64,000 nucleotides of DNA, from assembly GCA_019801415.1 (NCBI GenBank), contig JAHVJD010000005.1, positions 62,001 through 126,000 of the forward strand, read 5' to 3'. Position numbers and translations under genes: made by a program. This DNA comes from Nocardioides marinus. Its GTDB lineage: Bacteria > Pseudomonadota > Alphaproteobacteria > Rhodobacterales > Rhodobacteraceae. Below the pieces are notes generated by a model. It did no database searches. It was not told the DNA's origin and saw only the letters and a list, made by a program, of their open reading frames with translations. Positions 1 to 8,367 of the stretch are shown here, piece after piece (the first letter of the stretch is position 1; every line of letters starts with the position of its first letter).

Positions 1-354
1 GTGAACCCCGCGCGGCTGGTGCTGTTCTGCCTTGGCATGTCCGGGGCGCTGGCCGGGCTGGCCGGCATGTTCGAGGTCTCCGGCCCCTCCGGCCAGATCT
101 CCATCGACTTCAACGTGGGCTACGGCTTTACCGCGATCATCGTGGCCTTCCTTGGCCGCCTGCACCCGGTGGGCATCCTGCTGGCGGGTGGGCTGATGGC
201 GCTGACCTATATCGGCGGCGACATCGCGCAGTCGAACCTGCAGCTGCCCGCGGCCGCCATCCAGGTGTTCCAGGGGATGCTTCTGTTCTTCCTGCTGGCG
301 TTCGACCTGCTCACCAATTTCCGCATCGCAATCGGCAAGCCGGAGGTCGCGTAA
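1..354 (+). CDS. BMP-type nucleoside/purine ABC transporter permease, partial
   Basis: C-terminal 117 residues of an inner-membrane permease of the YufP/BPD_transp_2 type. The chain is hydrophobic, with about three membrane spans, and ends one base before a second permease, as in the two-permease BMP importers. The gene is cut by the left window edge, so the GTG at base 1 is probably an internal valine codon. It would form a channel heterodimer with the next gene product and take up nucleosides or purine-like compounds with the binding protein at 1349-2425. The family call is firm; the substrate is inferred from family membership. Confidence 0.85.
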   Translation: MNPARLVLFCLGMSGALAGLAGMFEVSGPSGQISIDFNVGYGFTAIIVAFLGRLHPVGILLAGGLMALTYIGGDIAQSNLQLPAAAIQVFQGMLLFFLLAFDLLTNFRIAIGKPEVA

Positions 355-355
355 C

Positions 356-1276
356 ATGGATCTGTCTGCAATCAACCCGGTCCTGCTGATCGCCTCCCTG
401 ATGGTCGCGGCGACGCCGCTGCTGCTGGCCGCCATCGGCGAGCTGGTGGTGGAGAAATCCGGCGTTCTGAACCTCGGCGTCGAGGGGATGATGATCGTCG
501 GCGCCATCGCGGGCTTTGCCACCGCGGTGGAGAGCGGCTCGCCCCTGCTGGGCTTCTTTGCCGCCGCCTTTGCCGGTGCCGCTTTGTCGGTGCTGTTTGC
601 CATCCTGACCCAGTTCGCGCAGGCCAATCAGGTCGCCTCGGGCCTGTCGCTGACGCTGTTCGGCCTTGGCCTCTCGGCGCTGATGGGGCAGTCCTACGTC
701 GGGGTGAAGCCGCCGCGGATGGGCGACATCCACATCCCGGTGCTGAGCGACCTGCCCGTCGTCGGCCCGATCCTGTTCGGCCATGACATCATCCTCTACT
801 TCGGCATCGCGCTGACCGCCGCCGTGTGGTGGGTCCTGAAATATTCCCGCATGGGCCTGGTGCTGCGCGCGGTGGGCGAGAACCACGAGGCCGCCCATGC
901 GCTCGGCTACAAGGTGATCCGCATCCGCATTCTGGCGATCCTGTTCGGCGGCGCCTGCGCGGGTCTCGGCGGCGCCTACATCAGCCTCATTCGCGTGCCG
1001 CAGTGGACCGAGGGCATGACCGCCGGCATCGGCTGGATTGCCCTGGCGCTGGTGGTGTTTGCCAGCTGGAAGCCCTGGCGCGCGCTGCTGGGTGCCTATC
1101 TTTTCGGCGGTGTCACCGTGGTGCAGCTCAATCTGCAGGCGGCGGGCGTTGCCATCCCGGTCGAGTATCTGGCAATGTCGCCCTATCTGATTACGATTAT
1201 TGTGCTTGTTATCCTTTCGGCGGACAAGAGCAGCGCACCCGCCTCGCTCGGCCGTAATTTCCATGCCTCCCGCTAA
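356..1276 (+). CDS. BMP-type nucleoside/purine ABC transporter permease
   Basis: A 306-residue integral membrane protein of the YufQ/BPD_transp_2 family with eight or so hydrophobic segments. Motifs typical of the family are visible, including GELVVEKSGVLNLGVEGMM near residue 25 and the loop SRMGLVLRAVGENHEAAH near residue 170 that contacts the ATPase. The ATG lies one base after the upstream permease stop, so the two are translationally coupled. The partner ATPase is not in the window and is presumably upstream. The substrate is likely a nucleoside or purine base, by family. Confidence 0.9.
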   Translation: MDLSAINPVLLIASLMVAATPLLLAAIGELVVEKSGVLNLGVEGMMIVGAIAGFATAVESGSPLLGFFAAAFAGAALSVLFAILTQFAQANQVASGLSLTLFGLGLSALMGQSYVGVKPPRMGDIHIPVLSDLPVVGPILFGHDIILYFGIALTAAVWWVLKYSRMGLVLRAVGENHEAAHALGYKVIRIRILAILFGGACAGLGGAYISLIRVPQWTEGMTAGIGWIALALVVFASWKPWRALLGAYLFGGVTVVQLNLQAAGVAIPVEYLAMSPYLITIIVLVILSADKSSAPASLGRNFHASR

Positions 1277-1348
1277 ACCAGCGGGCGGCACACGATCCCG
1301 CCCAGGGTCCTCTCCTGGGCGACACAACCAAAACGGGGAGTCCCAAAC

Positions 1349-2425
1349 ATGAAACTGACCAAACTTCTGACCAGCGCCGCCGTGGCGCTCGGCCTTGCCG
1401 CCGGTGCGGCCTGGGCGCAGGACAAGACCAAGGTGGGCTTTGTCTACGTCGGCCCCGTCGGCGATGGCGGCTGGACCTATGAGCACGACCAAGGCCGCAA
1501 GGCGGTCGAAGCCGAGTTCGGCGACAAGGTCGAAACCGTTTACGTGGAAAACGTGGCCGAAGGCCCCGACGCCGAGCGGGTGATGACCCAGATGGCGCTG
1601 GAAGGCGCGGACCTGATCTTCACCACCTCCTTTGGCTACATGGACCCGACCATCAACGTCGCCAAGAAATTCCCCAACGTGAAGTTCGAACACGCCACCG
1701 GCTACAAGCGCGCCGAGAACGTCTCGACCTACTCGGCCCGTTTCTACGAGGGCCGCGCCGTGCAGGGCACCATCGCGGGCCACATGACCGAGAGCAACAT
1801 CATCGGCTACATCGGCTCCTACCCGATCCCGGAAGTGATCCGCGGCATCAACTCGGCCTATATCCACGCCAAGAAGGTGAACCCGGACGTCCAGTTCAAG
1901 ATCGTCTGGGCCTTCACCTGGTTCGACCCGGCCAAGGAAGCGGATGCGGCCAAGGTGCTGATCGAACAGGGCGCCGACGTGATCCTGCAGCACACCGACT
2001 CCACCGCGCCGCAGGCGGCGGCCCAGGCGGCCGGCAACGTCTACACCTTCGGCCAGGCCTCCGACATGGCGGAATACGGCCCCAAGCCGCGGATTTCCTC
2101 GATCATCGACAACTGGGCGCCCTACTACATCGCCCGGACCAAAGCCGTGATGGATGGCACCTGGGAGTCGGTTGACACCTGGGACGGCATCGGCGCCGGC
2201 ATGGTCGGCATTGGCGAGATCACCGACGCGGTTCCGGCCGAGGTGAAGGCCGAGGCTGAAGCCCTGATCGAGAAGATTGCCTCTGGCGACTACCACCCCT
2301 TCACCGGCCCGCTGAAGAAGCAGGACGGCAGCGACTGGCTGGCCGAAGGTGAAGTGGCCGACGATGGCACCCTGGCCGGCATGAACTTCTATGTCGAAGG
2401 CCTGGAAGGCGACATCCCGCAATAA
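1349..2425 (+). CDS. BMP family ABC transporter substrate-binding protein
   Basis: A 358-residue periplasmic binding protein of the Med/BMP (PnrA-like) family. Residues 1-23 form a Sec signal peptide ending in AWA-Q. There is no lipobox cysteine, so the protein is soluble rather than lipid-anchored. The mature start KTKVGFVYVGPVGDGGW is the classic BMP N-terminal strand with its ligand-contacting aromatic residue. A 72-bp gap with a GGGGAG ribosome site separates it from the permease genes, and a strong terminator follows. It is the specificity component of this importer. The ligand is probably a nucleoside or purine, but it cannot be fixed from the sequence. Confidence 0.9.
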   Translation: MKLTKLLTSAAVALGLAAGAAWAQDKTKVGFVYVGPVGDGGWTYEHDQGRKAVEAEFGDKVETVYVENVAEGPDAERVMTQMALEGADLIFTTSFGYMDPTINVAKKFPNVKFEHATGYKRAENVSTYSARFYEGRAVQGTIAGHMTESNIIGYIGSYPIPEVIRGINSAYIHAKKVNPDVQFKIVWAFTWFDPAKEADAAKVLIEQGADVILQHTDSTAPQAAAQAAGNVYTFGQASDMAEYGPKPRISSIIDNWAPYYIARTKAVMDGTWESVDTWDGIGAGMVGIGEITDAVPAEVKAEAEALIEKIASGDYHPFTGPLKKQDGSDWLAEGEVADDGTLAGMNFYVEGLEGDIPQ

Positions 2426-2460
2426 GCGGCGCGCGGTCAGCCGCGCCCCTGACACCCGAA

Positions 2461-2487
2461 AGGCCCGCCTGTCGGCGGGCCTTTTTT
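2461..2487 (+). terminator. Rho-independent terminator after the BMP operon
   Basis: Stem GGCCCGCC/GGCGGGCC with a four-base loop, followed by six T residues, 36 bp after the binding-protein stop. The opposite strand shows only TTT after the stem, so it works best for the plus-strand operon. Confidence 0.9.
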
Positions 2488-2553
2488 GTTGCGCGGCTCC
2501 GGCGCAGCAAGGCGTGGCAGGGCGGCGGTCAGGCCCGGCCCGACCCGGGAAGC

Positions 2554-3132
2554 TCAGCCGCAGGAGACCGGCGCTGCCAGCCTGCGGACCTGCCCCTTGT
2601 GCTGCTGCACCAGCGGCGTCCCGATGACACTGCAGCCGGACAGCCCCGCGGCATGGGCGGTCAGCGCCTGCACTGCCGCACTGTCCGGCGCGCGCAGGTC
2701 GGCCTTGGGCATGTTGAGGGCAAAGAGCACCGCGAAGCTGCTGCCATCGACGGTGACGATCCGAAAGCGGGCCCGCGTGTTCCCCAGCTCCGCCTGCGCG
2801 GCATAGGGGTCGCTGCGCTCCCTCTCCATGTAGGTCAAGGCCGCCTGCGCCGCCGCGGCCGGGTGCAGCCGCGGGCCACCGGCCTGGAACCCAGCGGAAT
2901 GGGCCACCAGCCAGGGCGCACCGCTGCGGGTGCGGTGGACGCCCGGGCGCATCGCCACATGCGGCGCAAGCGCGGCTTCCGCCCCGGCGCGATACCCGAG
3001 ATCCGGCGCTGTCACCGGCGCGCTGCCATTCCCGCCGTGGCCGGTGCGGGTGGCGGTCCAGTAATCGGGCCTTTCGGGGGCGGCACAGGCCGTCAACACC
3101 ACTGCGGCCGCGACTGACACAAACGGTTTCAC
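2554..3132 (-). CDS. Putative lipoprotein of unknown function
   Basis: A 192-residue protein. The N-terminus MKPFVSVAAAVVLTAC is a lipoprotein signal, with lipobox LTAC and lipidated Cys16, followed by AAPERPDYW. The mature domain has no family I recognise. It is mixed alpha/beta in appearance, with two further cysteines near the C-terminus (SGCSVIG and APVSCG), which could form a disulfide. It is a single gene, convergent with the BMP operon. It is probably a small envelope lipoprotein; function unknown. Confidence 0.7.
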   Translation of the reverse strand: MKPFVSVAAAVVLTACAAPERPDYWTATRTGHGGNGSAPVTAPDLGYRAGAEAALAPHVAMRPGVHRTRSGAPWLVAHSAGFQAGGPRLHPAAAAQAALTYMERERSDPYAAQAELGNTRARFRIVTVDGSSFAVLFALNMPKADLRAPDSAAVQALTAHAAGLSGCSVIGTPLVQQHKGQVRRLAAPVSCG

Positions 3133-3180
3133 CAGAACTCTCCTTTGCGCAATTGCTCGCGCCGGAGCCTAGCGGCCAAA

Positions 3181-3208
3181 CGGGGCGGCAATATGGCCTG
3201 CCGCCCCG
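3181..3208 (-). terminator. Terminator after the HlyD-family gene
   Basis: Perfect 10-bp stem CGGGGCGGCA/TGCCGCCCCG with an 8-base loop. Read on the minus strand it is followed by TTTGG and lies about 10 bp past the stop of the HlyD gene. Confidence 0.7.
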
Positions 3209-3217
3209 CGGGAACGG

Positions 3218-4453
3218 TCAATGCCCCGACAGCACCAGGGTGGTCACCGGCATCAGCAACAGGCGCAGCCGCAGGCCCGCCGCATGCACGACGCCGATGG
3301 TATCCACCACGTGCAGGAACAGGCGCTCGCCGGTGCCAAGGCTGTCATCCTCCTGCAGCCGCGCGTGGTTGCTGGTGTAGACATTCGCGATGCAGTTGCT
3401 GCCCGGGGGCAGCGGCTCCACCATCCCCGCATACAGCGGTTCCATGATCACCGTGATGGTGCCCGGTTCGCGCATGTTCTTGAGGTCACGCAGCTCATCC
3501 GTCGGGCGCAGCTGGCCGGTTGCAATGACATCCTGCACCGCCACCACCACCATCGGGATCACCGTGAACGGTTTGGTCATGCAGCCGATCTCCCCCACCA
3601 TGCCGGGCTTGATGACCTGTGCCGCCATCTGGTTGAACCCCGCCTGAAAGCGGTTTCGACCCGACTCCAGCGGCACCAGGATGCCCGCCGGGCGCAACAC
3701 CGGGCTGACATAATCACCCACCTGCAGCGCGAATTGTTCGATCCGGGCATCGACACCGGCGGTGACAAGCGTCTTGTCCAGCTCGGCCTCGACCAGGTGC
3801 AACTGCGCCTCGGCGCTGGACATCTGGGCCGGGATCAGCACATCGATCTGCTGCTGCACCGCCGCCATCTGCGCCTCGGCGGCCTCCACCGCGGCCTCCC
3901 GCTGGGCAACCAGGTTTTCCAGCCGTTCGATCTCGGTCAGCCGCACCGCGCTGGAGCCCTGGTCGCGCAGCTGCTGATTGCGCTCCAGATCATCCCGCGC
4001 CTGCGCCAGCGCCGCCTGCGCCTGGGCAATCCCCGCTTTTGAGCGGGCGAGATCGGTTTCCGCCAGTTTGTGCGCGGCCGCCACCTCGGCGATCGCCGCG
4101 CGCGCGGATTCCAGCGCCGCCCGCTGCGAGAGCCCTTCCAGCCGCAGGATCGGATCGCCTGCCTTAACCTCCTGATTGTTCTCGACATAGACCTCGGCGA
4201 CGCGGCCGCCAACCTGCGGCAGGATGGTCACGGTGCGAAAGTAGGACGCCACCGTCTTGGTGGCGGGATGAAAGTAGAACAGGGTGGTGATCACCATCAG
4301 CGTCAGCATCACGCAGGCGGTCAGCCCCCAGCGCAGCTCATACCAGACGGAAAACAGCGTCAGCTCCCGGCCGATGCGCTTTCCCTGCACGAAGCGGCGA
4401 TAGAGAAAATCCGGCAGGATGGTGACCAGCGCGCACAACAGTGTCTCGATCAT
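3218..4453 (-). CDS. HlyD family secretion/efflux periplasmic adaptor (YiaV-like)
   Basis: A 411-residue membrane-fusion (adaptor) protein. It has a hydrophobic N-terminus (residues 1-16) and a clear membrane anchor at about 41-62. A biotinyl/lipoyl half-motif (GRVAEVYVENNQEVKAGDPI) lies at about 83-102. A long alanine/glutamine-rich coiled-coil hairpin runs from about 108 to 225, then a beta-barrel region. The start overlaps the stop of the upstream two-span membrane protein by 4 bp, so the two form one unit. The pair resembles E. coli YiaV-YiaW. No outer-membrane channel or pump gene is adjacent. The transported substrate is unknown. Confidence 0.85.
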   Translation of the reverse strand: MIETLLCALVTILPDFLYRRFVQGKRIGRELTLFSVWYELRWGLTACVMLTLMVITTLFYFHPATKTVASYFRTVTILPQVGGRVAEVYVENNQEVKAGDPILRLEGLSQRAALESARAAIAEVAAAHKLAETDLARSKAGIAQAQAALAQARDDLERNQQLRDQGSSAVRLTEIERLENLVAQREAAVEAAEAQMAAVQQQIDVLIPAQMSSAEAQLHLVEAELDKTLVTAGVDARIEQFALQVGDYVSPVLRPAGILVPLESGRNRFQAGFNQMAAQVIKPGMVGEIGCMTKPFTVIPMVVVAVQDVIATGQLRPTDELRDLKNMREPGTITVIMEPLYAGMVEPLPPGSNCIANVYTSNHARLQEDDSLGTGERLFLHVVDTIGVVHAAGLRLRLLLMPVTTLVLSGH

Positions 4454-4890
4454 CGGTCAGCACCCCCTGACACGGCTTGTCCCTGCGCAGCGGCGCTGCC
4501 CTGGGTCGGCTGGGGCGGCGCGGCCTGCCCTGCTGGCGACGCCGCCGTGCCCCGTTGCCCCCGGATCGCATCGGCGATGGCGCGCAGCGGGCTGACCAGA
4601 TCCGGGATCTGGAAGCCGGCGATCAGGATGGCCGCGATCCAGAAGACATTGTTGTGGGTAAACAGCGCCAGCAGCGCCAGGATGCCGACCAGCTGGAACT
4701 GCGGGTGATTGCTTTTGTGCGCCATCCTCTCGGGCAGCGCGTGCAGAGAGAAATAGGCCACCCCGATCAGCAGGACCATGACGACGGTGAACACCGCCAT
4801 GAAGCTGAACAGGAAATCACTGCCGTCCGCAGCGACCACGTAGGACGGTATGTGGCCCGCTGCCATCGGATGAACTTCTGGCGTCGTCAT
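4450..4890 (-). CDS. Small inner-membrane partner of the HlyD protein (YiaW-like position)
   Basis: A 146-residue membrane protein. I chose the ATG at 4890; longer open frames upstream run into the promoter of the divergent aldo/keto reductase. Hydrophobic spans lie at about 27-47 and 63-93. The C-terminal 40 residues are rich in Ala, Gln, Gly and Pro and probably disordered. It overlaps the HlyD gene by 4 bp. Its position and size match the DUF3302/YiaW partner of YiaV in enterobacteria, but I cannot confirm homology by eye. A role in the same envelope export or stress function is inferred. Confidence 0.75.
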   Translation of the reverse strand: MTTPEVHPMAAGHIPSYVVAADGSDFLFSFMAVFTVVMVLLIGVAYFSLHALPERMAHKSNHPQFQLVGILALLALFTHNNVFWIAAILIAGFQIPDLVSPLRAIADAIRGQRGTAASPAGQAAPPQPTQGSAAAQGQAVSGGADR

Positions 4891-5029
4891 TCGAATGCCC
4901 CTTTTGATACAAAATGACTTGGTGAAAGCACATGTAATAGTTGCACCGCTTGCAGATCCGACAAAGCCTTTTGTGGAAAGCTGCGGGAAACCCCTTTGCC
5001 ATCCGCGCCCGGCGTGGCAGTGTCGCGGC

Positions 5030-5977
5030 ATGACCAGAACCACGCTTTTGACCAGCCCCGACACAACCCCGGCGAGCAGATTTGCCTTTGGCTGCATGCA
5101 GTTCGGTGGCCGCGCCGATGCCGCGCAGTCTGCGGCGATGTACGACGCCTGCCGCGCCGCCGGGATCAATCATTTCGACACCGCCTGGGTTTATACCGAT
5201 GGCCAGTCGGAACGTATCCTCGGCGATCTGATCCGCGCCGAGCGCGACGCGCTGCTGATCGCCACCAAGGCGGGCTATACCGGTGGTGCAGGTGCGGCCA
5301 ATATCCGCGCCCAGCTCGACGACAGCTGCCGCCGCCTGGGACTGGAGATGGTCGATATCCTGTATCTGCACCGGTTTGATCCCCAGACCGACCTGCGCGA
5401 GACGCTGGAGTGCTTTGCCTCCCTGAAGGAGACCGGGCGGATCCGCTATGTCGGCCTGTCGAACTTTGCCGCCTGGCAGGTGATGAAGGCACAGATGCTG
5501 GGGCGGGACCTGGGCGTCGCGGTGGACATCCTGCAGCCGATGTACTCTTTGGTGAAGCGCCAGGCCGAGGTCGAGATCCTGCCGATGTGCGCCGATCAGG
5601 ACATCGCGGTTGCCCCCTACTCCCCCCTCGGCGGCGGACTTTTGACCGGCAAATATGCCAGCGGCGACAGCGCCGGGCGGCTGCGCGAGGACAGCCGCTA
5701 CGGCGCGCGCTACGGGCAGGCGTACATGCACGAGGCGGCCCGTGGGCTGGTGACGCTGGCGGCGGAACACGGCTGCGATCCGGCCACCCTGGCGGTGGCC
5801 TGGGCAGCGGCGCATCCCAGCCGTCCGATGCCGATCATCTCGGCCCGCAACGAGGCGCAGCTGCGCCCCTCGCTGGCGGCGCTGGAGTTTGACATGGACG
5901 CCGATCTCTACAGCGCCATCAGCGCGCTCAGCCCGCGTCCCGCGCCGGCCACCGACCGTCTGGAAGAGCAGGAGTAA
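5030..5977 (+). CDS. Aldo/keto reductase
   Basis: A 315-residue NADPH-dependent oxidoreductase of the aldo/keto reductase superfamily. The catalytic tetrad is visible as Asp50, Tyr55, Lys80 and His114, in HFDTAWVYTDG, ATKAGY and YLHRFD. The C-terminal cofactor segment PIISARNEAQL is also present. The ATG at 5030 places the usual first strand (FAFGCMQFGG) at residues 18-27; an upstream in-frame ATG at 4895 would add 45 atypical residues. The FAD oxidoreductase follows 5 bp downstream, so the genes are likely co-transcribed. The carbonyl substrate is unknown. Confidence 0.9.
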   Translation: MTRTTLLTSPDTTPASRFAFGCMQFGGRADAAQSAAMYDACRAAGINHFDTAWVYTDGQSERILGDLIRAERDALLIATKAGYTGGAGAANIRAQLDDSCRRLGLEMVDILYLHRFDPQTDLRETLECFASLKETGRIRYVGLSNFAAWQVMKAQMLGRDLGVAVDILQPMYSLVKRQAEVEILPMCADQDIAVAPYSPLGGGLLTGKYASGDSAGRLREDSRYGARYGQAYMHEAARGLVTLAAEHGCDPATLAVAWAAAHPSRPMPIISARNEAQLRPSLAALEFDMDADLYSAISALSPRPAPATDRLEEQE

Positions 5978-5982
5978 CGCCC

Positions 5983-7053
5983 GTGCAGGATTTCATCGTC
6001 ATCGGCGGCGGCATGGCGGGTCTCAGCGCCGCCGCACGGCTGTCGGAGCTGGGCCGCGTCACCGTGCTGGAGCAGGAAGAGGCGCTGGGGTACCACGCCT
6101 CGGGGCGGTCGGCGGCGATGTTCGCCGAGACCTATGGCCCGGCCCCGGTGGTCGCGCTCAGCCGCGCCAGCGCCGCCCATCACCGCGCCGCGGGCTGCCT
6201 GTCGCCGCGCGGTTTCCTGCTGCTGGGCGGCGCGGGCGAGGACGCCGTTTTTGCGCAGGAAATGGCGGAGTTGGGGCTGGAGGAAATCGGCGCCGCCGAG
6301 GCCTGCGCCATGGTGCCGGTCCTGCACCCCGACCAGATCACCCGCGCGGCCTGGCATGCCGATCCGCAGGACCTGGACGCCGATCTGCTGCTGCAGGGCT
6401 TTGCCCGCGAAGCCCGCGCCAATGGGGCGGTGATCCGCACCCGTGTGCCGGTCACCGCGATCAGCCGCAGCGCGCAGGGCTGGCAGGTTACCGCGGGCGG
6501 CGAGCTGTTCGAGGCGCGCCAACTGGTCAACGCGGCAGGCGCCTGGGCCGACCAGGTGGCGCGGCTGGCCGGGGTCGCCCCGATCGGCCTGCAGCCCAAG
6601 CGCCGGTCGATGGCGCGGCTGCCCGCCCCCGGCGGCCATGATGTCACCGGCTGGCCGATGTTCATGGGCCCGGGCGAGAGCTGGTACGCCAAGCCGGACG
6701 CGGGCAAGCTGCTGGTCTCTCCGGCTGAGGCCGACCCGGCAGAGCCGCATGACGCCTTTGCCGACGACATGGTGCTGGCCGAGGGGCTGGCGCGTTACGA
6801 GGCATACGTCAGCGAACCGGTGACGCGGGTGGAGCATAACTGGGCCGGTTTGCGCAGCTTCGTGCGCGACGGTGCGCTGGTGCTGGGGCCGGAGCCGGAT
6901 CAACCCGACTTCATCTGGTGTGCGGCGCAGGGCGGCTATGGCATCCAGACCGCCCCCGCGGCCGCACAGCTGGTCGCTGATCTGGTCGCAGGCCGACCGC
7001 CCGAGCTGGACGCGGCCACGGTCTCCGCGCTGACACCGGGGCGGCTGCGCTGA
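5983..7053 (+). CDS. FAD-dependent oxidoreductase (DAO family)
   Basis: A 356-residue flavoprotein of the D-amino-acid oxidase/DadA-like fold, starting with GTG. The dinucleotide-binding motif IGGGMAGLSAA is at residues 5-15. Family features follow: GYHASGRSAAMFAETYG near 36-52 and the C-terminal QGGYGIQTAPAAAQ loop near 320-333 that closes on the flavin. It probably oxidises an amino acid or a related amine in the cytoplasm. Its stop overlaps the next start (TGATG), so the three genes from 5030 to 7709 form an operon. The substrate is not deducible. Confidence 0.88.
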   Translation: MQDFIVIGGGMAGLSAAARLSELGRVTVLEQEEALGYHASGRSAAMFAETYGPAPVVALSRASAAHHRAAGCLSPRGFLLLGGAGEDAVFAQEMAELGLEEIGAAEACAMVPVLHPDQITRAAWHADPQDLDADLLLQGFAREARANGAVIRTRVPVTAISRSAQGWQVTAGGELFEARQLVNAAGAWADQVARLAGVAPIGLQPKRRSMARLPAPGGHDVTGWPMFMGPGESWYAKPDAGKLLVSPAEADPAEPHDAFADDMVLAEGLARYEAYVSEPVTRVEHNWAGLRSFVRDGALVLGPEPDQPDFIWCAAQGGYGIQTAPAAAQLVADLVAGRPPELDAATVSALTPGRLR

Positions 7054-7709
7054 TGCCGGTTCGGTCGGTTCCCGGCGCCGCCTCGGTCGCCCTGCCGCAG
7101 GACGGCAAGCTGTTCGCGCCTGCCTCGGCCCGCAACTGCGAGGCAATCGGTCAACTGCTGGCCATGGTGGCGCCGCCGAGGGGCCACGCGCTGGAGCTGG
7201 CCAGTGGCACCGGCCAGCATGTGGTCGCCCACGCCGCCCGCCTGCCCGGCCTGACCTGGCAGCCGACCGAGGTGGACGCGGTGCGCCGCGACAGCATCCG
7301 CGCCTACATCCAGGAGGCCGGGCTGGACAACATCCTGCCCCCCGTCGCGCTGGACGCCACCGCGCCGGGCTGGGCCGCGCAGCATGGGCAGCAGGATCTG
7401 ATCGTGCTGGTGAACCTCCTGCACCTGGTCAGCGAGGCGGAGGCGAAATGCCTGATCACCGAGGCCGCCGCGGCGCTGGCGCCGGGCGGGCGTTTCGTGA
7501 TCTACGGCCCGTTCACACGCGGCGGCGCGCTGACCAGCGAGGGCGACCGCAGCTTTGACGCCGCCCTGCGCGCCCATGATCCCGAGACCGGCTACAAGGA
7601 TGATTTCGACGTCATCGACTGGCTGCACGACGCCGGGCTGGAGCTGTTGCAGGCGGTGGAGATGCCCGCCAACAACCTGGCGCTGGCGGCGGAAAAACCG
7701 CGCGGCTGA
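7053..7709 (+). CDS. DUF938 family SAM-dependent methyltransferase
   Basis: A 218-residue class I methyltransferase-like protein of the DUF938 family. The SAM-binding motif I is ALELASGTGQH at residues 46-56, and the domain covers the whole chain. The family has a characteristic N-terminus with the Ser/Ala-rich segment FAPASARNCEAI. The start codon overlaps the upstream oxidoreductase stop by one base. The methyl acceptor is unknown. The last of the three-gene unit, it is followed by a hairpin at 7741-7763. Confidence 0.88.
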   Translation: MPVRSVPGAASVALPQDGKLFAPASARNCEAIGQLLAMVAPPRGHALELASGTGQHVVAHAARLPGLTWQPTEVDAVRRDSIRAYIQEAGLDNILPPVALDATAPGWAAQHGQQDLIVLVNLLHLVSEAEAKCLITEAAAALAPGGRFVIYGPFTRGGALTSEGDRSFDAALRAHDPETGYKDDFDVIDWLHDAGLELLQAVEMPANNLALAAEKPRG

Positions 7710-7740
7710 CGGGCTACCCCCCCGCGGCACGGAACACCAA

Positions 7741-7763
7741 AAGAGGGGCCGAGGGCCCCTCTT
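7741..7763. terminator. Shared hairpin terminator between convergent genes
   Basis: Perfect 10-bp stem AAGAGGGGCC/GGCCCCTCTT with loop GAG. On the minus strand it is followed by TTTTGG, so it best serves the PRC-barrel gene. It also lies 31 bp beyond the plus-strand methyltransferase stop. Confidence 0.75.
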
Positions 7764-7789
7764 GCGTAACTCTGCTGACAGCGGCGGAG

Positions 7790-8209
7790 TTAGTCCCACC
7801 AGCCCTCGTCAACCGACGGCAATTGTTCCAGCTGTTCTTCGGTGAAACGGGTGACGATCACGTAGCGCTTGTCATCCACCGGCGCCAGGCGCATGTCCTC
7901 GACCGGGATCATCACATGCTTGTCGCCCACGTCGAGGAAGCCGCCCACCTCGGCAACAACGCCCTTCATCTGGCCGTTGCGATCCAGGATCACATCCTCG
8001 ATTTCACCGATGTCGTTCCAGTCCGGGCCGACGCCGTCCGCTTCCCAGTTGCCCCAGGCATCATCATCCATCGGACCGTTCAGCGTGTAGATGTCGCCAC
8101 CGGTGATGTCGCGGGTGCGGATCAGGTTGTCGGAGTCCACATGGGTCTCGGCCAACGCCGGGGCGGCTGCCAGACCGGTCACAAGAGCGATCGTCGCGAA
8201 GCGTTTCAT
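7790..8209 (-). CDS. PRC-barrel domain protein, exported
   Basis: A 139-residue protein with a Sec signal peptide (residues 1-20, cleavage after ALA) and a single PRC-barrel domain at about 35-115. The domain is seen in ndIGEIEDVILDRNGQMKGVV and VDVGDKHVMIPVEDM-like strands. The C-terminus is acidic and ends in GWWD. Related exported PRC-barrel proteins are common in Rhodobacteraceae and have no settled function; a protein- or metal-binding envelope role is possible. It is a single gene with its own terminator. Confidence 0.85.
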   Translation of the reverse strand: MKRFATIALVTGLAAAPALAETHVDSDNLIRTRDITGGDIYTLNGPMDDDAWGNWEADGVGPDWNDIGEIEDVILDRNGQMKGVVAEVGGFLDVGDKHVMIPVEDMRLAPVDDKRYVIVTRFTEEQLEQLPSVDEGWWD

Positions 8210-8318
8210 GCTGCTGTCTCCTTTGTTCGTTTCCTTCGTCCAACCAACGGGCGGCGGGTCGGAAAGTTCCGGAAAACAAGGAAAATTTGCCGTCGCATCG
8301 ACCTTGCGCGCGCAACGA

Positions 8319-8346
8319 AAAAGCCCCGGCGATCCTGCCGGGGCTT
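8319..8346 (-). terminator. Terminator after the dimethylglycine dehydrogenase-like gene
   Basis: Perfect 11-bp stem AAAGCCCCGGC/GCCGGGGCTTT with a 6-base loop. On the minus strand it runs into TTTTTCG, 22 bp after the stop at 8368. Confidence 0.9.
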
Positions 8347-8367
8347 TCCGTCTGTGTCATACGAACG

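Noticed and set aside
311-2455. 714-codon open frame on the minus strand
   Set aside because: It lies antisense to the permease and binding-protein genes. Its His/Gly/Asp/Arg-rich composition is the usual shadow of GC-rich coding DNA, and no domain is recognisable.
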